Below, in pieces: positions 1-10,700 of a stretch of DNA of 64,000 nt; the first letter of the stretch is position 1, and each line of letters opens with the position of its first letter. The position numbers and the translations under genes were made by a program. The DNA comes from Rhynchopus euleeides. Its lineage: Eukaryota; Euglenozoa; Diplonemea; Diplonemida; Diplonemidae. The stretch spans positions 372,001-436,000 of the forward strand of contig OY723300.1 in the NCBI GenBank assembly GCA_963210315.1. The letters run 5' to 3'. A model generated the notes under the pieces. That model was not told where the DNA came from and searched no databases. It saw only the letters and a program-made list of their open reading frames with translations.

Positions 1-763
1 GCAGCATTGCAACCCTCAAGCCTGCTGGGGGCGTGCGGTTGTGCAATAGGGGGTGGTGCGAAGTGGAAGAATAAAGTGGGATGCAGAGGCAACCTCGCCT
101 TCACTCGATATGCAGGTTGTGTGTGTCTGAGCTCTAGCGTTGTGGTCGGCCTACGTTGTGTCGGTGTGCTGTGTGGGGCAGGAGGAGGCTATGTAGGGGG
201 TGTCGAGGGGAGGGGGAGTGGGGGGGAGGGCAACTCCGAAAGATCCACGGAGCATTCACTGCTGCAAATTCCTCCGCAAACATCACTCACGGACCACCAC
301 TACCACGCCCCCCATACGCACGCACCACCCCAGGGGTCCCGGTGTGGTGGCTCGGCGAAGGAAGGGCCACGCACGTGATAGGCAAAAGCAACCGCCCCCC
401 CTCTCCATGCCTGCTGCCCAGCCAGCCTCCGCCTGCTCCTGCTGTTGGCTTCGGCGGCCAAGAGCTGACGTTCGGAGGACGGTGGGCCATGGCAGGCGCA
501 GTGTTTCCGTGAAGGCGTCACATTGTTTTTCCTACTCCCCAAATACGGGGCACAAAACAAATTGCTTTTTTTCCCCTCTTGCACATCCCTTCCAATCTTT
601 TGTTTTTGCTCCTCCCAGCGACTCGCCCTCTGAGGCTAGACTGCGGGCGGTTGATCAACAACACGGCACATTTCTTTCCTTTTTTGCTGCTGGGAAAAAC
701 TACTGCTGCGGACGGCAGTAACGACGCCTCCACATGGGAGGGGGGGAGGACTCACGAGCAGGC
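1..763. other. Intergenic region downstream of the TMA7-like gene
   Basis: No gene is recognised here. The open frames are low in complexity and overlap in several frames. It lies 3' of the minus-strand TMA7-like gene, so its right part should hold that gene's 3' UTR and poly(A) site, though I cannot place them. A copy of the recurring motif CTTCACTC followed by ATATGCAGG lies at about 98-115; the same motif occurs near 8917 and 10990. Confidence 0.5.
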
Positions 764-1309
764 TTACTTCTTCTTGCTGCCAATCCCGCCCGACGCGATG
801 ACGCCACCCTTCTTGGCCTGAGGTGATGTGGTGATGGAGAGTGGCACAAAACACAGGCACAAAACGAAGATGTCAAGCTTGGATGATTGTGTACACAAAG
901 AAACACTTTCTTTTACAGCTTTGCGTGTGAGACGCACCTCAACTGGGGGGGCAAAAAAATTGCGGTAGCACGGGGAGATCGGGGAGAATCCAACGATACG
1001 TGTGTTCTCACCTCCAGAAAGCAGCACCCCTGTGTACGATGCACGTTGTGAATACCTTGTCGGCCATCGCCATCATCGCCTTCTTCTCCTCCTGCTGCTT
1101 CTTCTTGAAGGCCATGTCGTCGTCGTCAAGGTCCTTGGTTTTCTTGGCCTGTGACATGCAGTAGGGTGTGATGGGCACAGCACACCGGGACACGCGCATA
1201 TCTCCGCTTGAGAGAACTGCACCTGCACCCTCCCACCCACGCACCTACCCAGGTTGAACAATACCTTCTTACCGGTCAGCGCCGTGCTCTTGCCACCAGC
1301 CCGGGACAT
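764..1309 (-). CDS. TMA7: TMA7-family translation machinery-associated protein, three exons
   Basis: Three short exons join into a 63-residue, lysine-rich protein that matches the small TMA7 (CCDC72) family, normally about 64 residues and associated with ribosomes. Exon 1 is 1309-1265 (15 codons, begins MSRAGGKS), exon 2 is 1148-1056 (31 codons, contains the family block KDLDDDDMAFKKKQQEEKK), exon 3 is 817-764 (17 codons, ends in a GGVIASGGIGSKKK tail and TAA). Both introns are phase 0, 116 and 238 nt. Both donors read AAG|GTATT and both acceptors CAG|GCCAAG. No single frame covers the gene, so an ORF-only search would miss it. The family match rests on the acidic KDLDDDD block, the charged helix and the glycine-lysine tail; the cellular role is taken from the family. 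Confidence 0.85.
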
Positions 1310-1550
1310 TGTGAGAACTGTGTTGTGTATGAGACTGTAAACAGGCGATTGGTGGTGGATGCACATTGATATCATAACACGTGTGCCGTGCAGGGAATCA
1401 ACAAGGAGTTGCATAGCCTTCACTCTTAAAGCAGCGAGTGGGTGGGGGGCGGGGCGCTCATCACCTCTCCCGAAACTGTAACATGCATTGCAAATCTGAA
1501 TTGCTTCCCGCTACTTTATGCAGAATGTTCTGGTTTCAGAAATCGTACTC
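1310..1550. promoter_or_regulatory. Probable 5' UTR and proximal promoter of the TMA7-like gene
   Basis: This is all that remains between the TMA7 start codon and the end of the inserted E0 element. It contains GAGTGAAGG read on the minus strand (plus 1417-1425), about 110 bp upstream of the ATG. The same octamer core lies about 290 bp upstream of the ALDH start codon. No TATA box is obvious. Original upstream sequence would continue at 6383. The role is inference. Confidence 0.35.
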
Positions 1551-2544
1551 TAGCAGGTGCGTAGCTAACAGAGATCCCTAAGAAAATTGTGTCTCCGAAA
1601 TTATTTGGTCCGATTTCGGCCGAAAAAACGGGGAATCGGACCCCACCACACATCGAGACTGCCATTTTTCGGTGTTTCTCGGGGTCTGGGGGTCCAGGGG
1701 GGCACTTCACCACCTCTCTATCACCCCACATGGGGTCCCAAACAGGGCACACAGGGGTTCACAAGGGCACAATGGCCATCACCCCGACCCGCAATCACGA
1801 GACTAGGCAGTGAATGGCTTGGTTGACGGGCAGGGGTGTGGCAAAATACATGTTGACAGAGACGGCAGAGACGTGGTGTGTGGTCACTAGCAAAAACAAT
1901 CGGGATCAGAGACAACTTTGGGTAGAGGAGGGACCGTTCAGCAAAATTGGTAGGGATCAAAAAGCAACAAAAAATACTTGGAGACAATGCGATTTTCGAA
2001 GAAAAAGTGGTAGTCACTTCTCAGCAGGGAACCTAACCGAGACACAACGCTCCCAGCCCAGAATCCTCAAGGCTAGCCTGCCGGCGAGGGGCAAAACGGG
2101 GACCAGCTGGCGTCACCACGTCGTAGTGCAGCAGCTGTTGCTGCGAACAGACACGTGCAGCAAACCAAGTCCACCTCGAGACACGTGATCATGTACCATA
2201 TGCTGACATACAGAAGCTGGAAACGAAACAGGCATGTCCGACGGCCCGGCAGGAAGGTATGCTACTGGGCGAGGGCGGCGGATGCAGGGGGTCGTACACG
2301 GCCAGGGGGGCGCGGGGGCGCGGGGGGGCGCGGGCGGCGAAGCCGCCCGCGCCCCGACGTTGTCGTCCCAAAACACGAAAAAACGTGTTTAAACGCATTT
2401 GGCAAGGGTACGACAGGGTGCGACAGGGTCTCAGACCCCCCCAGGACCCATATGGGACCGATTTTGGGGTCTAGTGGCCCTTCTGAGGACAATAGAATTT
2501 TTGTTGCATCGACCCCAGCCTGACGGTCCGCCCTCTAACTTTGG

Positions 2545-2602
2545 GCTTTGCATGTAACCGATTGTAACCCGATCAGCCTTGGCATGTAACCGATCGTCAC
2601 CG
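2545..2602. repeat. Two relic units of the main-family 31-bp minisatellite inside E0
   Basis: GCATGTAACCGATTGTAACC and a second, slightly diverged GGCATGTAACCGATCG unit lie in tandem here. They are the reverse complement of the unit that forms the long arrays in the three large copies. This links E0 to the main family by internal as well as terminal sequence. Confidence 0.7.
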
Positions 2603-2659
2603 ATCAGCCTATTCTACAGACCTATTCGGACCTATTCCCACCTGATTTGCCCCAAAACG

Positions 2660-3990
2660 GGTTCCGCCGAACGCCGCCACACCACCGCCCAACTCCGCCC
2701 AACACCGCCCAACTCCGCCCAACGCCGCCCAACTCCGCCAAACTCCGCCAAACTCGGGTCAAAATTAGCTCCAAAGTGGCGGACACTACCCGTTTTGCCT
2801 TTGCAGACGGGGGGGGGAGGTGTTGTACTGAGGGATTTTCGCTCAGGAATGCTGAAAAATGAGCCGCCTCACAATATTGGTGACCCTCCACCATCTTCCC
2901 AGCACAACTGGAGAGCCACCCACTATGCTGCAGTTTGCCGAAGCTAGTACCTGGCGCAATAACCCAGCGCGTTCACTCTATCGACCTGTACAAGAAGCAG
3001 CCCAGCCAGTGGCACAAGCCCAGGCCGAAGGGGGATGACGTTCTCTCGGGGTACCCGAGGGAACAGAGAGGTAACAGAGCGGGATATCCGTGGGATGTCC
3101 CTCGCTGTTACTCTCGTGTCTTCTGCAGGGTTCCACCTTGGTGTAGGATATCCAACGCGAGAAGCAACATCCCGTGGAGGTTATCCCATAGGATATCCTA
3201 CCCAAGTTCTGGGAATCGAACCACCACCTACGGTTTTCACGCCCGAATACACAGGCTCCATGACAGCACATGGCGGACAACCCAGAATCGAGCGCGGTGG
3301 CTCCAGCACATCTCCCGACGGCGTTCCCCCGAGGGGAGCCTCGCCCGGGTGTACTTTGCACAGAGGAGGGGCGACCCGTCTGGGATGTCGACTGCCGCAG
3401 TCACGGTGTCGACGACACGCAGCACCTGAGCGGGTTTTGAACCCGGGACCGTCAATTATCAGGCAGGACCTCAGGCCTTGGGGGGGGGGGGGGGTGCCGA
3501 CCCGGGCTTCCCCTCCCGGTGCCCTCGCCTCGAAGGGAGGACGTTTGGTGTGTCGGCATGAGGTGGTGCAGAGGCCTCCCTCTGGAGTGCACCACGCAGC
3601 GACGTGGCTCCTGATGGACACGTGGTTGAGCAGCACTGGGGGTGAGGGGTGAGGTGATGCCCGGAGCTGACGGCAGGCAGTGCCTACTCAGGGCATGCTG
3701 AAGGACATGTGAAGTCAGGTTGAAGGGGTGCGATGTTTATGCAGGCTTACAACGCCATGCTCGTCATCCTCGCTGACAATGTGTGCTGGTGGGTGACTCA
3801 AGGGGTCGGTAGCTCCTTCCGCACCAGGTTTCCTTGGACCAGAAAGCTATCCCCCCATAGGGATATTCCAATTTAAAGGGTCTCCCACCGCCCAACTCCG
3901 TACAACTCCGCCCAACACCGCCCAACTCCACCAAACTCCGCCCAACACCGCCCAACACCGCCAAACTCCGCCAAACTCAGGGCAAAATCA
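2660..3990. repeat. GCCCAACTCC short tandem repeats bracketing unassigned DNA
   Basis: Imperfect repeats of about 9-10 bp (GCCCAACTCC, GCCCAACACC) occur at about 2660-2760 and again at about 3885-3985. The 1.1 kb between them has no recognisable gene. It contains several ATAGGATATCC-type palindromic words near 3090-3200, a run of 15 G at 3481, and two isolated B-box-like words on the minus strand near 3212 and 3434. It could be a third sequence nested in E0, but I found no terminal repeats to prove that. Confidence 0.45.
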
Positions 3991-3995
3991 GGTGG

Positions 3996-5797
3996 TATTC
4001 ACCACCAATTCGGACCAATTCGGCCTGTTACAGACCTATTCGGACCTATTCGCAACCAATTCGGACCAATTCGGCCTGTTGCAGACCTATTCGGACCTAT
4101 TCGCTACCAATTCGAACCAATTCGGCATGTCACAGACCTATTCAGACCTATTCACTACCAATTCGGACCAATTCGGCATGTCCCAGACCTATTCGGACCT
4201 ATTCGCTACCAATTCGGACCAATTCGGCCTGTTACAGACCTATTCGGACCTATTCACTACCAATTCGGACCAATTCGGCATGTCCCAGACCTATTCGGAC
4301 CTATTCGCTACCAATTCGGACCAATTCGGCCTGTTACAGACCTATTCGGACCTATTCACTACCAATTCGGACCAATTCGGCATGTCCCAGACCTATTCGG
4401 ACCTATTCACTACCAATTCGGACCAATTCGGCATGTCCCAGACCTATTCGGACCTATTCGCTACCAATTCGGACCAATTCGGCCTGTTACAGACCTATTC
4501 GGACCTATTCACTACCAATTCGGACCAATTCGGCATGTCCCAGACCTATTCAGACCTATTCACTACCAATTCGGACCAATTCGGCATGTCCCAGACCTAT
4601 TCGGACCTATTCGCTACCAATTCGGACCAATTCGGCATCTCACAGACCTATTCAGACCTATTCACTACCAATTCGGACCAATTCGGCATGTCCCAGACCT
4701 ATTCGGACCTATTCGCTACCAATTCGGACCAATTCGGCATGTCACAGACCTTTTCGGACCTATTCGCTACCAATTCGGACCAATTCGGCCTGTTACAGAC
4801 CTATTCGGACCTATTCACTACCAATTCGGACCAATTCGGCATGTCCCAGACCTATTCGGACCTATTCACTACCAATTCGGACCAATTCGGCATGTCACAG
4901 ACCTATTCGGACCTATTCGCTACCAATTCGGACCAATTCGGCCTGTTACAGACCTATTCGGACCTATTCACTACCAATTCGGACCAATTCGGCATGTCCC
5001 AGACCTATTCAGACCTATTCACTACCAATTCGGACCAATTCGGCATGTCACAGACCTATTCGGACCTATTCGCTACCAATTCGGACCAATTCGGCCTGTT
5101 ACAGACCTATTCGGACCTATTCACTACCAATTCGGACCAATTCGGCATGTCCCAGACCTATTCAGACCTATTCACTACCAATTCGGACCAATTCGGCATG
5201 TCACAGACCTATTCGGACCTATTCGCTACCAATTCGGACCAATTCGGCCTGTTACAGACCTATTCGGACCTATTCACTACCAATTCGGACCAATTCGGCA
5301 TGTCCCAGACCTATTCAGACCTATTCACTACCAATTCGGACCAATTCGGCATGTCACAGACCTATTCGGACCTATTCGCTACCAATTCGGACCAATTCGG
5401 CCTGTTACAGACCTATTCGGACCTATTCACTACCAATTCGGACCAATTCGGCGTGTCCCAGACCTATTCGGACCTATTCACTACCAATTCGGACCAATTC
5501 GGCATGTCACAGACCTATTCGGACCTATTCGCTACCAATTCGGACCAATTCGGCATGTCACAGACCTATTCGGACCTATTCGCTACCAATTCGGACCAAT
5601 TCGGCCTGTTACAGACCTATTCGGGCCTATTCGCTACCAATTCGGACCAATTCGGCATGTCCCAGACCTATTCGGACCTATTCGCTACCAATTCGGACCA
5701 ATTCGGCCTGTTACAGACCTATTCGGACCTATTCACTACCAATTCGGACCAATTCGGCATGTCCCAGACCTATTCGGACCTATTCGCTACCAATTCG
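3996..5797. repeat. 51-bp satellite array, 35 units
   Basis: Thirty-five tandem units of exactly 51 bp, each with two ACCAATTCGG words, a variable CATGTCCCAG or CCTGTTACAG word and two ACCTATTCGG words. Because 51 is divisible by 3 the plus strand stays open for 622 codons with a 17-residue period (TNSDQFGMSQTYSDLFA). Units follow a higher-order pattern of three (LLQ, MSQ, MSQ types), about 153 bp, in much of the middle. I read it as satellite DNA, not a gene: there is no flanking coding sequence and it lies within a transposon next to its right terminus. Confidence 0.85.
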
Positions 5798-6382
5798 TAT
5801 TGCTGCACCACCTGTTCCCAGGAAGAGGATATTTCCCAATCCTCTTCACACCAAAAATGATTGGAACACCCTGAAACTGACCCTTCTGAGGGTCCTTGGG
5901 TGAAGAGGAGGTCCGCGGGACACATTTTTCCACGGGGATCATGCTGTCGCCCACAGCCCATGGGGTCGCAGTTTTTCGGCAGTTTTTCGGGTGAAGAGGA
6001 TTGGGGCGTATCCTCTTCAGGTGAAAAACACCCAAAACACCCCCAAAACACCCTCCTGGGGGTGTTTTGGGGGTGAAGAGGACTGTGGGAGACCCCCAGA
6101 TTGCCTACCAGCTGTCCCAGGGTTCCTACGGGCCTATTGGAGCAGCAGCCGGTGGTGCAAAATGATATTCGCGATTGTTTCCTCACAAAAACGCCGAAAC
6201 AGGTGAAAAACCGGTTTTTTTGTATTTCTCAGCAAAGATCGAGCATTTAGTTGATGAAGAGGATTGAAGAGGATGGTTCCGGACCCATTTGGGACCACCT
6301 GGGGTATGGGCTGGTGAAGACAATGCGATTTTTAAAAAAATAATTTTGGAGACACACGTTTCTGTTTGCTACGCACCTGCTA
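5798..6382. repeat. E0 right subterminal region with GAAGAGGA motif cluster
   Basis: GAAGAGGA, in either orientation, recurs at about 5821, 5840, 5905, 5993, 6011, 6075, 6257 and 6267. Several copies follow GGGTG or sit as opposed pairs around short A/T runs. The last two are a tandem doublet just before a block shared with the main family (GGACC, ATTTGGGACCAC). In the main family the same position holds a GTGGACGGT doublet. This looks like a set of protein-binding sites whose sequence differs by family. Confidence 0.6.
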
Positions 6383-7387
6383 CGTACTCCTTTCGCTTTC
6401 GGGCAGCCACCCAGTCCCACAACTGAGCGAACTCTCTCAGCGTGAGAACAGATCTGGGCTACTCTTTGTTGAGCGCAGTAAAAATGTCCCTTCAGCTCCA
6501 CCACTCTTACTCTACTACGTGTCCTTCATTTGATGCGTTGATGTTTCCACACACACACTTGCCTGACGAAAGGGGTGTGGAGCACAGTTGGCTGAGCTGA
6601 ACGACACTTTTCGCGCGAAATTCGTGTGCGTAAAATATGTACGATTCTTGACACGAATATGAAGGATTCTGCATAAAACACAAATCATCTTTTCGTTTGT
6701 ACGTTGGGTCTGTGCGCGTGTAGAGTTACCACCAAGGGAGCATTCCACGGTGGGAGATATAAATACAGGTGTCAGAAGAACAAAGAAGGGGGTGAGTAAG
6801 GGGGCGGAGGGGGTCAGTATGCAGCAGAGTAAAACCGTTGAAAGCGCAAACCCGTACCATGGGGAGGGCACACACCCCTCCCACCCCCCCCCCCCACCCC
6901 CAGGCGTCCAGAAGCGTCAAAGCGATGCCCAACCCCACACACGCACACCTTCGCTGAAGGAATGCGGGGGGAGGGACACCCGAATTATCGTCAATCACCA
7001 ATGAAAAAAATATCCATTCAAAGGAGGGGGGGGATGGAGTATATTGCCCTGGTTGGTGGGTAGGGAAGAGGGGAGGGGGGGTGTGCTGTTGCATCACGCA
7101 TGGGGTGGGGGGGGTGGGGGAGGGGTGTAACGTTTTGTTTTTTTCCTGAGGATGGCAGGCCTGGGAGAGGGAAACGCAGCACACTTACTGTCAGTAGAGA
7201 CACATATCATGAGATGATGGAGAGCCCTGCTGACGTGGGGTAATTAGCGTTGTCCTCCCAGAGCGAACGTTATTGGTATTTTAGTCTGGCCAAACATGGG
7301 CGGGCCTGGCCCTATCGTGGGTCGTGGGAGGGGTAGCTAAATAGAAGTAGAAGGAAGCACAAGGATCTGGGGGGAGGGGGGGGGGGT
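6383..7387. other. Intergenic region, no gene recognised
   Basis: This is probably the original upstream flank of the TMA7-like gene, separated from it by E0. The longest frames (minus 6726-7184 and 6515-6871) are low in complexity and show no family motif. It holds poly-C and poly-G tracts near 6885 and 7025-7125. On the minus strand at about 7372-7330 is a copy of the recurring word CTTCTACTTCTATTT followed by a C-rich tract, also seen upstream of ALDH and in the main-family elements. Confidence 0.4.
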
Positions 7388-8539
7388 TAGGGGGGGTCAA
7401 ATGGGGGTGACAAACACGATTTTTCAAAAAACCGGCGCAGAGGCCCCAAAGCCCCCGTAAACCCTCCAAACCCCCCCAGATCGGTCCGGAAACCCATCGA
7501 ACCCCACTTTTCCACCATTCCGGGCACCTCAGGTGCCCGAATTGGGGTGCCTAAATTTTGTGCCACCGTTTGGTACCGTACAGTGCCACTGTGTGGGAGG
7601 TTGGAAAAGAAAATGCCCCAACACACCACATCTGAGGGTTGCAATGCATGTTGCTTGCCAACCACGTCATCCGGTGGGTGTCAGGCGCTATGTAGGTGGC
7701 ATTAGCCAGGTCTTCGATGTGTTCTGACTTGTATATGTACCTCCCTGCCTGCGGCACAGGCACTGCCTTTGTCCCCCACACCAGCCACAGAGAGCGCATT
7801 GTCCTCGGTCCACGGTTGCTGATTCATTGTGATGCGTTGTATCCTCGAGTGAACGTCACACACTAGTGACACCACCACCCGCCATCCGAGAGCTGTATTG
7901 ACTTTGCGCGCTTCCGTTGCATTCACCTCGCCACGCATATTGCACTGTTCAGTACCAGTGCTCTTGGGCCAGGCAAAGTAGACCGCAGCAACTACCAATT
8001 CTGGCACACTGGGTACCACGACAGCGCACTTCGTGTGTTCCCGGAATGTACAGCTCGTGTTGCAACAGTCGTTGTCAACACATCCCGGTTGTGGAGCACT
8101 GCTGCACAGGAATCACACGACCATCTGGACTTGTTCCGTACCTACAGGCAGCCTCCCGGTGCATGGTGGCAGGGAGGTACATATACAAGTCAGAACACAT
8201 CGAAGACCTGGCTAATGCCACCTACATAGCGCCTGACACCCACCGGATGACGTGGTTGGCAAGCAACATGCATTGCAACCCTCAGATGTGGTGTGTTAGG
8301 GCATTTTCTTTTCCAACCTCCCACACAGTGGCACTGTACAGTACCAAACGGTGGCACAAAATTTAGGCACCCCAATTCGGGCACCTGAGGTGCCCGGAAT
8401 GGTGGAAAAGTGGGGTTCGATGGGTTTCCGGACCGATCTGGGGGGGTTTAGAGGGTTTACGGGGGCTTTGGGGCCTCTGCGCCGGTTTTTTGAAAAATCG
8501 TGTTTATCCACGTAAAAGGGGGGCATTTGACCCCCCCTA
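7388..8539. mobile_element. Foldback element with terminal inverted repeats of about 350 bp
   Basis: The arms 7388-7750 and 8167-8539 are near-perfect reverse complements and end in TAGGGGGGGTCAAATG / its complement, again with TA at the outer edge. The unique centre (7751-8166) has no recognisable gene. An open frame of about 105 codons crosses it on the minus strand but looks incidental. Long arms and a short loop are typical of foldback or MITE-type non-autonomous DNA elements. The internal palindrome GGGCACCTCAGGTGCCC lies in each arm. Confidence 0.85.
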
Positions 8540-9074
8540 GGGGGGGGGGTACTTTTCACCCGACGCGACATGTTTGCGTATGACAAGCCACGAATGGCAA
8601 TGGCATATCCTGCGCGGTACTCTGTCCAACTGACTGGCCACCACCATGAAGTTCAACTCCGGCCAAAACCGCTCCTTCTTCTCTTGGGAGAGAATGGGGT
8701 AACGTAGAGGGGCCTGGCATGGCACATCGGGTGACGGTCCGCACGAACGAAAACCAAAAATTAAATAGAAACGTTGAGGTCTGTACCCTGTATGCACACC
8801 ACACATGCAAAGGATCTGTCGCATTTATGCACGCCTGAGGGAAGATGGAGGCGGGGAGGAGAGGGGATAAAGTAGAGAAAGGCAAACCGTGGTGCAGAGA
8901 GATCGGCCGAACCCCTCTTCACTCTATATGCAGGGTGGTGTGCCGGGATAATGTCAAGAGGCTGGACACAAGACCTCCGAAGGAGGGGGGTGGGGGTGCA
9001 TGGAGAAGACACTGAAGAGTAGAAGTGGGCAGAAGTACCCTCACCCTCACCCTCACCCTCACACTCTCGCTTGC
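8540..9074. other. Intergenic region downstream of ALDH
   Basis: No gene recognised. A (CCCTCA) hexamer microsatellite at about 9040-9062 abuts the ALDH stop codon, so it would lie in the 3' UTR. The motif CTTCACTC followed by TATATGCAGG is at 8917. Weak low-complexity frames only. Confidence 0.4.
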
Positions 9075-10700
9075 TTACCACGTCTTGAACAGGGCCTGCG
9101 TGACCTGCTTGATCTCGGTGTAGTTCCGCAGGGCGTAGCCGCCCAGCTCCCGCCCGATCCCTGACATCTTGAAGCCACCGAAGGGGGCAGCCATGTCAAA
9201 CACATCGTAGCAGTTCACCCACACGGTTCCGGCACGGACGTTGTTCACGATATGCTGGATCTTGTTGGCATCGTTGGTCCACACGCCTGCGGCCAGGCCG
9301 TACTCCGTGTCGTTCGCCAGGTCAACCACCTCATCCATCGACTTGAAGCGGCGCACCGACATGACCGGGCCGAAGATCTCCTTGTTCCAGATGTCCATGG
9401 AGGGGTCGCAGTCCGCAAACACGGTCGGCTCCACGAAGTAACCCTTCCCCTTGCCGATCTTCGAGGCCCCACCCCCGGTGATGACCTTCGCCCCCTGCTT
9501 CTTGCCGGACTCGATCAGCTCGCACACCTTGTCGAACTGCTCGTCAGAAACCTGGGGCCCCTGGCGGGCGCCAGGGGTGAACGCGCCACCGACAGCCCTC
9601 TCCTGTGCGGCGTTGGCGCTGGCAGCGATGAACTTGTCGTAGATGGAGTCCTCCACAAACAGGCGGGACCCCGCACAGCAGCACTGGCCCTGGTTGAGGA
9701 ACAGCCCGACGTGTGCCCCCTGCACTGCCGCGTCGAGGTTGGCATCCGCGAACACGATGTTGGGGGACTTCCCCCCCAGCTCCAGGGTCACCCTCTTGAG
9801 GTTCGTCTCCGCCGCATCGATCATAATGCGCTGCCCGATGAAGGTCGACCCGGTAAACGCCACCTTGTCAACGTTGGGGTGGCGCGACAGCGCGCTGCCC
9901 GGCCCAAACTTGCCGTCAGTCGTCTTGTCCCCCCAGCCAGACAGGATGTTGACGGCGCCTGCCGGAAACCCTGCCTCCCTGATGAGCTCTGCCACGCGCA
10001 GGGCACTGAGAGGGGTCTGCTCTGCAGTCTTCATGACAACGCTGCAGCCAGTGGCAAGGGCGGGCCCCAGCTTCCAGGCAAGCATCAGCAGCGGGAAGTT
10101 CCAAGGAATGATCTGCCCGACCACACCGACGGGCTGGTGGATCGTGTAGGAGTGGTGCGTGTGGCGGCCGCCAAACCCGGTGGCAGGGCCCGAGATTTCG
10201 TTGGTCAGACCATCCAGCGCCTTGTCAGCCCACCCAGCGTAGTGGCGGAAGCAGGCAATGACGAGGGACAGGTCACCTCCGAGGCATTCGGCGTACGGCT
10301 TTCCGTTGTCGAGAGACTCGAGTGCGGCGATCTCCTCCTTGTTTGCCTCAATGAGGTCGGCCAGTTTGTTCAGCATGATCCCGCGCTGGTGTCCGCCAGT
10401 GCGGCTCCAGTCGCCCTTCTCGAAAGCGTGGCGGGCGGCTGCCACCGCAATGTCGACATCCTCCGCCCCAGCCTCCTGGACTTCGGCAATGACCTGCCCA
10501 GTCGCAGGGTCCTCCGTCTTGTACGACAGCCCCGACTTCGCTTTCACAAACTCGTTGTTGATAAAGAGCCCCGTCTCCACGCTGGTTGGGAACGCCTTGG
10601 GGATCTCCACAGCAAGGCCAGCCTGCTCGTAGGCTCCAGCGATGGATTCGATGGCAACACGCGTGCCATGGCGACGTGCGATGCGAGAGACTTGGTGCAT
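9075..10700 (-). CDS. NAD-dependent aldehyde dehydrogenase, mitochondrial ALDH2/ALDH1 type
   Basis: A single uninterrupted frame of 541 residues encodes a complete class 1/2 aldehyde dehydrogenase, which oxidises aldehydes to carboxylic acids with NAD(P). The catalytic cysteine lies in GQCCCAGS (residues 340-342, the middle one by family comparison). The general base is E307 in LELGGKSPN; the 34-residue spacing equals that of animal ALDH2. IPWNFPLLMLAWK is the cofactor and oxyanion segment; FGPVMSV and PFGGFKMSGIGRE are the late conserved motifs. The frame is open to 10979 but homology begins near residue 45; I chose the ATG at 10700, which leaves a 40-50 residue Arg-containing leader fitting a mitochondrial transit peptide. 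Animal ALDH2 precursor is about 517 residues. No introns are needed, unlike TMA7. Confidence 0.93.
   Translation of the reverse strand: MHQVSRIARRHGTRVAIESIAGAYEQAGLAVEIPKAFPTSVETGLFINNEFVKAKSGLSYKTEDPATGQVIAEVQEAGAEDVDIAVAAARHAFEKGDWSRTGGHQRGIMLNKLADLIEANKEEIAALESLDNGKPYAECLGGDLSLVIACFRHYAGWADKALDGLTNEISGPATGFGGRHTHHSYTIHQPVGVVGQIIPWNFPLLMLAWKLGPALATGCSVVMKTAEQTPLSALRVAELIREAGFPAGAVNILSGWGDKTTDGKFGPGSALSRHPNVDKVAFTGSTFIGQRIMIDAAETNLKRVTLELGGKSPNIVFADANLDAAVQGAHVGLFLNQGQCCCAGSRLFVEDSIYDKFIAASANAAQERAVGGAFTPGARQGPQVSDEQFDKVCELIESGKKQGAKVITGGGASKIGKGKGYFVEPTVFADCDPSMDIWNKEIFGPVMSVRRFKSMDEVVDLANDTEYGLAAGVWTNDANKIQHIVNNVRAGTVWVNCYDVFDMAAPFGGFKMSGIGRELGGYALRNYTEIKQVTQALFKTW

Larger units (their letters stand above)
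1551..6382. mobile_element. E0: non-autonomous TA-flanked DNA element related to the main family
   Basis: The ends form a terminal inverted repeat: TAGCAGGTGCGTAGC at 1551 and its reverse complement ending at 6382, extending to 21 of 22 positions. Both outer dinucleotides are TA, so TA may be the target duplication or part of the repeat. The left 150 bp align clearly with the left end of the main-family copies (shared TCTCCGAAATTATTT and CGGGGTCTGGGGG blocks). The right end shares GACAATGCGATTTTTAAAA and GGACCCATTTGGGACCACC-like sequence. No transposase-sized gene is present, so it is probably mobilised in trans. Inside are short GCCCAACTCC repeats, two relic 31-bp units and a 51-bp satellite. 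It sits about 240 bp upstream of the TMA7 ATG. Confidence 0.8.

Noticed and set aside
3200-3450. Minus-strand GGTTCGATTCCC and GGGTTCAAAACCC words resembling tRNA B boxes
   Set aside because: No matching A box, anticodon arm or acceptor stem could be built, and the T stems are imperfect.
3992-5860. 622-codon plus-strand frame with 17-residue repeats
   Set aside because: The frame follows from a 51-bp satellite unit divisible by three; it lies inside a transposon and has no unique coding sequence at either end.
6752-6760. GATATAAATAC as a TATA box
   Set aside because: No gene start could be assigned within a sensible distance downstream on either strand.
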